Shown here: piece by piece, positions 21,241-32,200 of the stretch
Layout: the number at the start of each line of letters is the position of its first letter
Numbering within the stretch: position 1 is the stretch's first letter
Assembly (NCBI GenBank): GCA_027924645.1
Contig: BSBN01000809.1
Span: forward strand, 47,584,001-47,648,000
Origin: Cunninghamia lanceolata
Lineage: Eukaryota > Streptophyta > Pinopsida > Cupressales > Cupressaceae
Reading direction: 5' to 3'
Length of the DNA stretch: 64,000 nucleotides
Made by a program: the position numbers and the translations under genes
Notes under the pieces: generated by a model
The model's database searches: none
Seen by the model: the letters and a program-made list of their open reading frames with translations, nothing else
Told to the model about the DNA's origin: nothing

Positions 21241-21946
21241 ACAAAAGAGTACCATCAAGACTTCTTCGGTAAAGGGTATCTCCTATGATGGTAAAACAGG
21301 AGGCTCGGTGGATGAATGTTTTTCATTGTGTGGATGTTAGGTTGGGTGGGATGATGTTGTCATGGAGGTACATGTAGGTCTCTTGGTACCATTTATATAG
21401 GGGACCAACAATGTCACATACTAACTTAGATTGTGGTACATCATAGGTTGGCATTAGTAGTTCTTCAATCAGGATATCCATTTTGATGATTTCAAGGACT
21501 ATTTCCATGATATTGGCATATGTCCATGCAAATTTATGACTCCTTTGTTTGAAGAAATCTAAGAAAGCCTCTTGTTCTATTGCTGTGAGGGATTCTGCTC
21601 AGAATGTGATCTTGGAGGTCTCTTCTATTCCAAGGTTCACCTCATGTGATTCTTCTCCTAGGATCGTTGAACTTTCTTGATAGATCTTAGGTACTTCGGG
21701 GAGGTCCATTCTCTCATCCCCTAGCACCTCAAAAAGGTTTTCACTATGGGTTACGTCCTTTATTTTAACTTTTTCTTCATCTAAAAGTGCCACAAGGTGG
21801 TTTTCACTAGCGAATGTTATTTTTATCTTCATATTTTTGTGACTAGGAGTTTGGATTGTCTCCCCAAAGTATGCAGAAGTGTTTAGTTCCATGAAATATC
21901 TATCCTTGTGGTCTCCAAGAGGAAAGTAATCTCTAACTACCATCAT
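21241..21946 (-). pseudogene. Pre-RT linker and RNase H tail of element D; RT missing
   Basis: 21946-21599 encodes the acidic linker that normally precedes RT (with VNLGIEETSKITF), followed by HKFAWTYANI, the usual entry to the RT domain. Directly after this (about 21515) the sequence matches the region downstream of RNase H (YKWYQET, then TLYRRSLDGTLLRC), leading into integrase. No RT palm motif (YLDD or similar) is found anywhere in element D, so about 1.5 kb of RT and RNase H has been lost at this junction. Confidence 0.75.
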
Positions 21947-22122
21947 TTCGGCTATTGCTTCATCATTTTGTGCAACATCAAGGATGGGGGGTCCTTGTTG
22001 GTCCCAATCTATTGTTGGGGATAGATGAGAGGTAGGTCATTGGATGTAAATGGCATGGTAGTTAGGGTATAGATGGTGCATATGGATGATTCAAAAAATT
22101 TGGTGAAATCATTAAAAGAGTC

Positions 22123-22387
22123 TTAATTGTCCTCTTCGTTGATGTTATATATCGCAGGGAGGGCCTTAGCGACCTCACTTAAGATATACTCAGTATCAGT
22201 AGACGTGGTCTCTTGTTTTCCATACCCTAACCTATGGAGATATCGATTCCTTGTTGCTTGAATGGGCTTGACAATTTCTTGTTCATGGAGGCCTATACCA
22301 CCTTGTCCTTTGTAACCCATGTATTTGACAATCTCAAGACCTTTTCCATAGATCTCAGTTCGAAGAGTAGGAGCTTCTTGTTTATCT
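22123..22387 (-). pseudogene. G-patch-like segment of element D
   Basis: Minus-strand coding with YMGYKGQGGIGLHEQEI, a Gly-rich G-patch-type motif found after the protease in several plant gypsy lineages. G-patches bind nucleic acid or helicases; the role in retrotransposons is not established. It follows the protease region with an overlap in another frame. Confidence 0.6.
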
Positions 22388-23050
22388 TCATCTTTGTATA
22401 ACCAAGAGGATACGCCTTCGAGAATATCTTGCTGAAGGAGGTGTTTTTTTCTCAAATGTTGGTGACGGCCAGCATTTGATGACAATCGTAGAGAATTTGT
22501 CTTCTTTAGTGGTACCAAATGTCTTAGGGGATGTCAATAATAGGCCCACACAAAATGTGTTGTGTAGGTTGTACTCACCACATCCCATATCACTTACTTT
22601 GATCTTGATCTCGAGATGAGTGGAGGTTTGCAATGTGGTTGTAATGTTGGAGGGATCAATGTATGAAGTGGATGGTGTATGATTAGCATGAGAGGTGGAT
22701 GTTTTAATGGTGTTGTTATAAGGATAGAAAGTGAGGGCATGTCCTTCCAAGAAGTTATTGTATTGGAAAGGACAAGGATCAGCATAGATGGAAATTTCCA
22801 TGCCATTATGGGGGAATTTAAGATATTGGTGGAAGGTGGATGGGACAGATTGCATGGCATGAATCCATGGTTGGCTGAGAAGGATATTATATGGGGGGTC
22901 AAGATCAAGCACTTGGCATTTGGTTTCCAAAATCTTTTGTCCCACTTGGATGGGAAGCTTGATGGTGCCTTCGGACAATCTTTCAGAGTTGTCATATTCT
23001 TTGATGGTTATACACTCACTAGAGTCCACAACCACATCAAAGTATGCCAA
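22388..23050 (-). pseudogene. Protease region of element D (gypsy)
   Basis: A 220-codon open stretch. LPIQVGQKILETKCQVLD, then PYNILLSQPWIHAM and STFHQYLKFPHNG, are typical of the retropepsin C-terminal half and its downstream linker in Tat/Athila-type elements. The catalytic DSG-like motif lies upstream near 23075 as part of degraded sequence that I cannot read cleanly. It processes the polyprotein in intact relatives. The frame overlaps the G-patch segment downstream. Confidence 0.7.
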
Positions 23051-23501
23051 ATGTTTTAATAGTTTTAGAGTGCAAAGATTTAGGCTAGAGCCATGATCTA
23101 TTAAGACTCATTTTATGGTATCTTTATGGATTAGGACTTCGATGTGTAGGGCTTCATTATGTGTGGCATTAGATGTAGGTAGATCCTTTTCTAAGAAGGT
23201 GAGGCAAAGAGATGAGGTGATGTGGCCTACCATGGCTTGGAATTGATCAACATTCAAGCTGGTAGGGAGTAGGGTTTCTATCAAGGCTTTGTCAAGGACT
23301 TCCTTATGGAGAGGAGATGTGCAAATTAGTTTGAGGATGGAAATTTGTGAGGGAGTTTTTATGAGGTGATCTAGGAGGTTGTACTTGTGGGTGGATGATG
23401 GATTGATGGGTGTAAATGTGGAAGGTTGATCATTGGTGCGGGCTCCATGGATGGAGACATGACCGCAACATGTGGTAATGACACAATTAGGTGTTTTGGC
23501 T

Positions 23502-25592
23502 CTAATAATTGATATGGTTGGAGTAAACTTCTACTCGACCCACGATTGAATCAAAAGAAGAAGGAGGTGGCATGATGTTGTATGTTTGGTTGGAAAATGA
23601 TGCTTTTCCTTTGTTATGTTTAGGAAGTGGATCCTTGTATGCTCCTAAATTAGCATTAGGTGATTGTTTTAGAGGTTCGTCAATGGTTATATCACCTCTA
23701 TATATAAGGTTTTGGATGCAATGTTTCAACCTAATGTAGTTAGATGTTTTATGCCCTTTCACATGATGATATTCACAATAGGCATTTTCATCAAAACAAG
23801 AGGGTTTAAATTGATTTTCATCATAAGGATGAATAGTGGGTAATGTTATCAAATCTGCCTTTCCAAGGTTGTTTAAGACAATTTTGATGGGTTCCCCTAA
23901 ATGTGTGAATTTCCTCTTAGGGTTATTGTTTTGTCTTGGCTGCAGTCCCCTAGGAACATTTACATTGTGTTTATGGGTGGATGTACTTGGTGGAATGGGA
24001 TTTCATACATTTCGGATGACCTTTACATTAGTGACACCATTGTTGAGGGTATTCTTATTTTTACCCCAAAAGTAAGGTTTGTCATTGGATTGTGCATTGT
24101 TGTTCATATGGGAAGTGTGGGTGTTGTTACTATTGACTTTGTTGTTGTTGCCATTGGTCTTGTTGTCATTGTTGTAAAGTTTTATAGAGCCTTTAGCAAT
24201 AATGGCTCTTTCAATGGTTGTCCTTTTGTCTATAACCTCCTCAAAGGCTGATGCACATTGGATTTGTAAATGGAAACCCACTTCTTGGTTGAGATTAGTC
24301 ACAAATATGGTGACTAATTGTTTTTTGGGAATTGGCCAAGGCAGTTTGCTTGCTAAGCTTCTCCACCTTTGTAAAAATGTCGTGAAGGATTCGCCACTCT
24401 TTTGTTTTGTGTTGCAAAGGTTGGTCATGGATATTTCATATTAAAAGTTATAGGAGAAATGATTTACAAATTTCTTTGCAAGTTCATGGAATGTTTTGAT
24501 ACAGGGGGGAAGGTGAGAAAACCATTTGGTAGCTTGACCACCAAGGCTTCGAGGAAAGAGTCTCATTAAATATGTGTCATCATATGAGACCACTAAGAAA
24601 GCAATGTAAAACCCCCTAAGGTGTTCCCTACGATCTCCCTTTCCTTTGTATTTGTCAAATTTTGGTGTTTCAAAATTGTTAGGAAAGGGTGGCATGCGAA
24701 TGGATCTATCAAATGGGTATGGAAAAATATCCTCAAACTAATATTGCTTTTGTTTATGTCCATGTTTCATATCATCAACCTTTTGGATCAAAGATTGCAC
24801 AATGCTAGGTAAATCTTGGGTAGGTGGCGATTTTGGAATGCGGTTTTTTTGGTTTTGGATGAGGTGTTGAAGAAAATTGGGAATTTGTTCATGTTGGATG
24901 GTTTGATTTTGGTTTTGATTTTGGTGGGTGATGTATTGTTGGTAGGTGAGGAGTTGTTATAGAACATGTGGTGGAATTTTTTAGTTTTGATTGGTATTTT
25001 GTTGTGAGGTTTGGATGGAAGATGTAATAGGTGGTTGGGAAATTGGAGGTGGTACATATGTAAAGTTAGATGAAGGGTTGTTGCATGGATTAGATGTATT
25101 GTGATGTGTTTGGGAAAATAATTGTGTCATGAAGGCTATGATATTAGCGTCAAATTCAAGCACACTTGTGGAAGCACTTCTGTGCATGGTGTTGTTGGGA
25201 ATATTGAGTGTAATTTGTGGTGCGGATGTTGTGATAGTTGATGTGGTTGTTGATGAGGAAGTGGGGTTTGTGGTCATGTTGGAAGTTTGTGATGTGTTAG
25301 GATTGGTATTGGAAGAGGATGGTTGTGAAGTAGTGGGTAGGGTGGCGCCATTTTGAATGAGGAATTCAAGATATCTATTTGGATCTGATTTTAGGACTCT
25401 ATCAAGTATGTCCATGGAATTGGTGTCTTGAGTAAAATCTAAGGCATCTTGATCCACATTATTAGTGTTGGTGGGTGGAAAAGGATTTACTAAAGAATTG
25501 GCATCAAGTGTTGATTGTTGTTGGATTATAGGGACATTGTTTTGGTTGATTTGAGGCATCCCAATGCCAAAATTGACTCTAAAAGGTTTCAT
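23502..25592 (-). pseudogene. gag of element D (gypsy)
   Basis: From ATG 25592 (MKPFRVNFGIG): an Asn/Gln/Thr/Ser-rich N-terminal region (25592-24981), then the capsid-type retrotransposon gag domain. That domain shows GDRREHLRGFYIAF, RLFPRSLGGQATKWF and FHELAKKFVNHFS (24695-24441), and SGESFTTFLQRWRSLASKLP (24428-24003). Near 23800-23740 a CEYHHVKGHKTSNYIRLKH segment corresponds to the His/Cys motif at the gag end. Frameshifts separate the blocks. It forms the particle in intact elements. Confidence 0.85.
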
Positions 25593-27006
25593 TTATTTGT
25601 TTTTCTTAGCTTGTAACCTTATCAAGGGCATGCAATGGATTAGGTATGGATTAATAGGATTTTTTGAAAAGGTGGATGAAGGTTGAGACCTTAGAGAATG
25701 GATTTCAAAATATTGGACCCAAGAATAGGTGATGTTGGATTTTGGTGTGATGAAATGGGATAAAGACTTAGCCTTTAGAGAATAAAATCTTAAGATTTTA
25801 AGTCTCAAGATGAGTAATGGTGAAATGTATGGATAGGTTTGGTATAGGTGTTGTTATATGGAGCCTAATCAGAATCGGAGGTTCAATTTTCCCCACTTTT
25901 ATCGGCATAGTTTCCCCCCAAATTATTTAACGGAGGAGTGCAGGGGGTAGAGCATGAAAATGTCCACAAGTAGGCTTTTGATCCCCAAGATCACCCTAAT
26001 GTGCGAGGGCAGAGCATACATCTACAAGTGAACCAAGAAAAGCATACAAGTTCATTAACCTTCTAACTAATTTAGTGTGACTACACTAGTGAGAAAACAA
26101 AAGTCTTTTACTAACAAAAACCTACAATAAACCAATTAGTAGTTTCAGAAGTGACTTTGGCCTACGTTCTTTTACATGCACAAATGTGTCAGTACCCTAC
26201 ATAGATCCCAAAAAGGTGTTAAATAGATGGCTCAAAAACAAAGACAAAAGGCTCTAAAAAAACCTTAAGGTGCTAAAATAGAGTTAGATGGCACTAAGAA
26301 TTAGAAAAATGACACTGAAATAGGAAAATAAGGTGCTAAAAGTTTTAGATTCTATGAAAAGATGGATAACGAATAGCAAAATCAGAATAGCGCTAAAATA
26401 AGGAATAAAGCGCTAATTTCTAACATGGTGCTAATTATTTTGAAAATAGCGCTGAAACTTTTACCTATCTTACCATAGGATGACTAATTCAGTGGGGTCA
26501 TTCTTAGTGTATATGATGCTAAACTGCATAGATTGCACAAAACCTACTCAAAAAGAAGTGTTAGCTCAAACCAAACAAGTCAAAAGAGGTTAGAGTGTTT
26601 CAAAAACCCTATCAAGAAGCACCACAGGTCATCCAAGGAGGAAAATGAGATTGTTAGTGGAAAAATAGCCTAATGCCCTATGAAAATATTTCCTAATGCA
26701 TTCGTAGGTAAATATTGCCATTATGACCCCCTACACCTGTCACAATCTGATAAAAATAGAGAGCTAAGAACACTAAGAAGTGCCAAAACATCTTAAAATG
26801 ACCTAAAATTTTCCTAAGCCTAAAAATCCAAAGCAAGGTCATGAGAATATGGTGCTAAAATAGCACCAGATGGTCTTAAAAAAGTCAAGGAAGGTGCTAT
26901 TTTGCTGAAATATGGTGCTCAACCGAGAGGTTATAGTGCCAAAACTCCTACTTGCTTGGATCCTTCTAGAATAACTCAAACAAAAAGGTTAGCTTGGGAC
27001 CATGGG
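25593..27006 (-). other. Element D 5' leader with inverted-motif array
   Basis: Untranslated leader between PBS and gag. Positions 26200-26960 hold about seventeen copies of a GGTGCTAAAATAG / AGCGCTAAAA motif (minus strand: TTTTAGCACC). This is the same motif as at 7200-7690 but on the other strand, so in each case it reads TTTTAGCRCC toward the following ORF. No coding seen. Confidence 0.7.
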
Positions 27007-27024
27007 GTCCCACCGGGCATGCCA
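27007..27024 (-). other. Element D primer-binding site (candidate)
   Basis: Minus-strand TGGCATGCCCGGTGGGAC lies two bases after the 5' LTR end. It starts with the TGG that matches a tRNA CCA end and resembles PBS sequences of plant gypsy elements; I do not assign the tRNA. Confidence 0.7.
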
Positions 27025-27026
27025 AA

Positions 27027-28211
27027 TGAAGATGATAAATTAGAAAAACATGAAAAACATGAAATAGCTCAAAACAAGCAAATCATTATACCTTCCAATG
27101 CTTCCTAGCTCCTCATTCCTTGATAGGGTGGAGAAACTTGCACCCTTAAGTCCCTAGCTCTACCCAAACTAATTCTTGGAATGTGAAATGCTCTTCTATG
27201 TCAATGCCAAATTCACTACAACCTAGATTTAATAGAGGAAATTGAGAGAAATTTTAGCATAATAGACTTGCTCTAAAATTAGATGATGAAATGGCTTGTG
27301 GAGGCTTGTATTTATAGGCAAATTGGAGGGGATTTTGATCCAACGGTGGAGATTGATTTTTGAGATCAATGGATTGATTGTTGATATCAATGGATGATAT
27401 TTATTGTGAGATGGAGGGCAAGGATTTTATCATCAAAATTGGAGGGTGGAGAATAAAAATGAATCTTTTATTCATTTTGAGGACTTAGCATTTAATGTGA
27501 TTTGGATGTGTGAGAAATTAAAAATTAATTTCCTTGGGAGGAGGTGGAATTAAAAATTCCATTTTATGTGGGAATGTGAATGTCATGTGACACATGCACA
27601 TTTTTGGGGCCTTATGTTTGTAAGCTAAAAATGTGGAAGAAGTTTTAGCATAAAAATGGCAAAAATGAGTTGGAGGGGTTATGTGTTTTTTGTAATTTTT
27701 ATTTTGTGGGTGTGGGAAAAGGAGTTAAGCATGGTTTGACCAAGTTAATCAAAGTGATTAACTTAGTTAATGTGGCTGGAAAAAATTAGTGAGTAGGGTA
27801 ATCTGGGTTTAGGATTATTAAATAATGATGTATTTAATTAATCCAGGTCTAGGGGTCATGTAGGCTAGGGTAGCTAATTAAATAATAAGTATTTAATCAA
27901 CTAGGTTAGGGGTAGGCTAATTAGTAGGGACGATTAATCAGATAAGTATAATCTATCTAATTAATTAGGTTTAATGAGATGGACAAATAACTAAATAAAT
28001 ATTTTGCATATTTATTTAATTAATTGTGATGATGTTAGTAAGGTATGAATATTGAATTAATTAAATTAATTTAATTTCAGGAATTAGCTTATGAAGGATG
28101 GATGAATGATTTAGGTGTTGTATAGATTAATTAAATAATTAGACAAAGAATTAGTGATATGGATGGTGTTGAAGGGTGGTCGAAGGGTCGAGACATTTTT
28201 AGGTGTCTACA
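27027..28211 (-). repeat. Element D 5' LTR
   Basis: 1185 bp, minus strand TGTAGACACC to CATCTTCA. A TATAAATA box lies on the minus strand at 27309-27316. It pairs with 5522-6698 and is flanked by the TSD CTTTT (28212-28216). Confidence 0.92.
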
Positions 28212-28216
28212 CTTTT

Positions 28217-29205
28217 CTCCCAAGACTCATCGTACTCCTCCTCTATTCTCTGACTCTCTTCTTTTACTTAACTCTGTCCACCACCTTTTTCTGAAGGTTG
28301 TGATTCCCTTTTTCCATTACTTCTACCCCACATTGAAGTAACTACCCAATTTCATATTAAGGCTCCCAAAAGGAGCATGCAACAACAATCAAGCTCTCCA
28401 TTATGCAAGCCCACTCCTATGCTCAATTGCAATCTTTCCACTCTCTCCACATTTCATGAAACATGGAGTTGTGCCCACTATATGAATGAAGTGGAATGTA
28501 ATAGCTGACACTTATCATGATACAATAAGGTCTAAAGACTAAAACATACAACTTCACTTACACATAATATATATTAATAAACAAATATTAAATAAATATA
28601 GCCTATACTAACACAATGATAGCATATATATATATATATATATCAAAAAATAGTTAAACTCTAAACATCAGTAATATTACCTGAACATCTCTCAACCATA
28701 TCAAACAAAGTTTGACATCAAAAAAAATCTCCTTAGCGACAAATCGACAATGGTCGAGTTGAGTTGAATTAAACAAGGAGAGTTAACTACTACTTACTCC
28801 GTCTCAAGAAGGTTCACTAAATATACAACATGGAACTCAAATGGAAAAACGTGTCCCTTTCCAAACATCTATTCCCTTCTCTCTAATGATGCTCTCCTTT
28901 TATCAGAGGTGGAAATCTATTTCCTGGTTACAACTCATAGTCACACAAACTATGATTAGTGTATCATCAGTAAATCTTTATACATTATGCATAAATAATC
29001 TCAATAACATTTAATCTCATGTCAAATTCTATACATTTAATCATAATTCATAAAATCACTGATTTATCTTGACATTTTCCCTAAATGTCAAATCATTAAT
29101 CCATGATAACTTATCCACTAATTACATGAAAGTAAAAGTAAAGCATAGTAAAAGGTTGGGGATGTAACGCAAAACCTACAAATTTTCACTGATTCTTTTC
29201 CTAAA
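28217..29205. other. Unassigned old sequence with (AT)10 microsatellite
   Basis: Continuation of the DNA into which element D inserted. No coding or element boundary recognised. An AT dinucleotide run lies at 28624-28643. Confidence 0.5.
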
Positions 29206-29760
29206 CATAACAACATGGTGGAACAAAATACAATAGAGATTGTAGATGACTATCTCAACTATGATGAAATAATTGGCATGACAGAAGTAGATAATATGGT
29301 AAATGAAGATCTACCTCGCCCATGAGGAAAAGGTATCTACGCTGAGGTTCCTCCTCCATTATCCATTTATGGATCAGGAGATAACCAAAATGCACAAGAT
29401 ATGCAAATGGAGCAGCCTACATGTAATCACTTGAAGAAAGAGAAAGTTGTGACAATGAAAAGTATCCCATTTCATCATGAAAGGATCATTCATCAAGCAA
29501 ATAAGAATAAGAAAGCAAAAGAAAGGAAAAGAGAAAGGTGTGAATCATCCATGGAAAAAGGTAATGATTCTCCACCCCGCAAGCATTAGAAGATTTCAAA
29601 CATACAAGGTCTTGAGAAACAAGCACTGCGTGACCATTTTGGAAATAAACATCAAATAGGTATTGAGTTCCTCACACATTTTACCACACTTGATGGAACA
29701 CCTCTCTAAGATGCTCGCAATTTTGGCCTCCTCTTAAATAGATATAGTCATATGTGTATG
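29206..29760 (+). pseudogene. Degenerate coding remnant, unrecognised
   Basis: A loosely open plus-strand stretch with acidic then Lys/Arg-rich composition (IEIVDDYLNYDEIIG, then KKAKERKRERCESS in 29401-29589, then TLDGTPL and DARNFGLLLNRYSH). It lies upstream of the 3' internal zone of element E and may be the tail of its coding region. No domain recognised; several frame changes are needed. Confidence 0.3.
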
Positions 29761-30629
29761 TGTTGTGTTGTGTTCCCCCGTACTATGTTAAATGTTGTTT
29801 TGGTCTTTGTGGATGAACCCTGATACTCTTGTAAGGTCAAGGATACAAGGAGACTACCTCTATTGTAGCACATCTTCTATTTGTTTCTCTATTCTTCCAC
29901 TCTCTTCTCTCTTATTGCAATTGTTGTGTGTGGTGCCTTAGGGGCATAACATTGTAGAGGATGTCTTGGGGGCATTTTCCCACATTGTAAACCTAAGTCA
30001 CTTTGTCTTCTCTCTCATTTTTTTTCATGTTTTCATTCTTCAATGGCTCTACAAGTCAATGGATGATGAAAACAAATAAATATTGATAAGGACTGTGTGT
30101 CCCTACAACATGAATAAAAATGGACCTAGTCCATACATGAAGATGGGGTTGATACATTACTGATGCTTGACTAGTAGAATCACCTCATGTTGTGATGTGA
30201 TCATGTATCGTATTATAAAATTTATTGTAACAAACCTTTGCAATGCTCTAATCTGCTTCTAGGAACTTTGGAATGTTTTGTATCTCATCTTTTCACTACA
30301 CTCAGTTCTGAGATACATAAAGTACAAACTAATGGCTATACTTGGTTTCGAACCCATAAGTGTAGCCTTGGTTTGTTCATGTCCTATGTCACCTTATTTC
30401 TATGCATGAATATTGTTGATGATTAGAATTTGAAACTAACATTTGTGATTGTTGGGAACATTCAAAGATTGTTAAGTACATGTCACTTTGAGGCATGGAC
30501 TTTGTGAAAGATCTTGTTCCCTCATGTTTTTTCAATCTTACCTTAAACATGATTACTACCGGAAAGCAGGATCAACCACTTTAAGGTGGGGGCATATATT
30601 ATAGTAAATTCTTGGATATTTTTGATATT

Positions 30630-30840
30630 TTTGATAAAGCATGTTTGTGTATGCTTCCTTTTCATCATAAGGCATTTGTGGATGCAGGTGGGGTTGTGTA
30701 CTTTGTTTTATATTTTTATATACCTCTTTTTCACTGTAAGCCATCTATACAATGCATGTGGGGTTGTATACTTTGTGCACATGCTTATTTTTCACCGTAA
30801 GGCATCTGCAGATGTAGGTGGGGTTGCATTTTGAAATCCC
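30630..30840. repeat. Tandem repeat, about 75-80 bp x 3 (element E)
   Basis: Three imperfect copies of a unit with TTTTCAYYRTAAGGCATYTG, TGYAGGTGGGGTTG and TACTTTGT. It is the counterpart of the 2741-2955 array in element F. Confidence 0.7.
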
Positions 30841-31548
30841 TTCTATGAAAGGCAGGATTGTGTCTTCCCTTGAGTAGTTGCACATCCTTTTGAAAGTCCT
30901 TTGTAGAGGCAACACTGGATCTTGAGTTATTCACCCTTAAGTGTGTCTTTGGTGGTTGTGGTAGTGTAGCTCAACTGTCAAGTGTGTTTGGCGTGTCTTA
31001 GATAGTGGAGTGTAGCGATGAGCTCCTCCCTATTGCCCATGTTTGTTGTGTATAAGATGTATAGTATGTTGACGACATACTTTATAGTCCTCATCTATTT
31101 TGTGTGTCTTCTTGGTGTGTCTTGCGTGTTTTTAGTGGTGGCACGTAGCGATGACCTCCCCCCACACCGTGTGTTTTGTGTGCCTTTGATGGTGGTGAGA
31201 AGTGATGAGCTCCCCCATCACCTAGTTAGGGTTATATATATAATTGTTTATAATGTCTTCTCTTCATGTATGCCTTGTGTATTGCATGACTGTATTCATG
31301 TTTTCTCCGTGTATTTCATGCTTTACTATCTTCTCTATGTATTATGTGATTCTTTACTGTATTCATCATGTTTTGCATAACTATCAAGTGTTTTCTTATG
31401 TTTGCCTAAGATTTGGGGCCAGAAATGGTCTTCCAAACTTAGGGTGTCTTTTCTCTAGTGTTTGATGTGTTTGATACGCTTCAACTGTACTTTAATGCAT
31501 GTATTAATTGTAAGATCATGCACATTAAAGTGGGGGCGAAATGTTATG

Positions 31549-32200
31549 GAGTAAAAAGTGGACACTTACCTTTTTACCTCCTTATTTAGCTCCCAAGTCC
31601 CTGTGATAACATTATACATTCAAAATATTCATCCCGATGCAAAATCCCCCAAAACCAATGCAAATTGGGAACAAGGGTCCCATACTTTATCTTACCTCAG
31701 ACCAAAAAGGTGCCTTGGGACTTGGGATCTAGCACCCAAGTCCTTCTCGATTGGTCATGAAAAATTTAAATGCATGTTGGCATAAGACCTTTAAAAGGGT
31801 TTATCCTTGTTGGCTCTTTTGTTTAATTTTACAAATGGTAGCGGGAAAGCATATATAAGTGTGTTTTTGAATCCATTATGAAACTAGATAGAAATAGCTA
31901 ACTTGAAGCATTGGAGTAAAGAGCATTCAAAGCATTCTTTATGGTCCTAGAGAATATTTGTATATTCATTGTGTGTTGTTGCAGGGTTTGAAGTTATCAT
32001 ATATCTCTCCTTATGAGTTGAAGAGCATTCATTCTTCTAAGGGTTTCATCACATAGGTGATATCATTTGTATTCATCATCATTTGATTTAATCATATTGA
32101 TTTGTGTTTAGCCTCTTCCCTACTAGGGAACACTCTCTTTATCAAAAAATGGTGTTGGGAAGCTTGAATGCTATCCAGGATTTGACTAAGGCAAATCCCT
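31549..32200 (+). repeat. Element E 3' LTR (right end approximate)
   Basis: Begins TGTTATGGAGTAAAAAG after a purine tract. A CATATATAAG TATA box is at about 31851-31860. The internal layout matches F's LTR (2036-2369, reversed). The end is not certain. Confidence 0.55.

Larger units (their letters stand above)
5522..28211 (-). mobile_element. Element D: Tat-like Ty3/gypsy retrotransposon, with nested element B
   Basis: Complete LTR to LTR on the minus strand. The 5' LTR is 27027-28211, PBS 27007-27024, leader to about 25593, gag 25592-23502, protease and G-patch 23050-22123, pol remnants 21946-20172, antisense mobile-domain ORF 7747-10061, PPT 6699-6711 and 3' LTR 5522-6698. The 5-bp TSD CTTTT (5517-5521 and 28212-28216) is exact. 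Element B with its own TSD accounts for 7.6 kb, so the original element was about 15 kb. The long region between pol and 3' LTR with extra ORFs, and the integrase C-terminal style, fit the Tat lineage. RT is absent. The two LTRs differ by several percent by eye, so this is an old insertion. Confidence 0.9.
30560..32200 (+). mobile_element. Element E: 3' part of a gypsy-like element
   Basis: The internal 3' zone (30560-31548) is collinear with element F on the opposite strand: a tandem repeat, CTCCCCC-containing units, the pre-LTR purine tract AAAGTGGGGGCGAAA (31534-31548), then the LTR start TGTTATGGAG at 31549. The LTR shares GCTCCCAAGTCCC and CATATATAAG positions with F. Its right end is not resolved (about 32200 or later) and no TSD was found. 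The upstream limit is also unresolved. Confidence 0.55.

Noticed and set aside
22594..23059. Open frames overlapping the protease region on both strands
   Set aside because: The protease/linker motifs lie in the other minus-strand frame; these overlap it as shadows.
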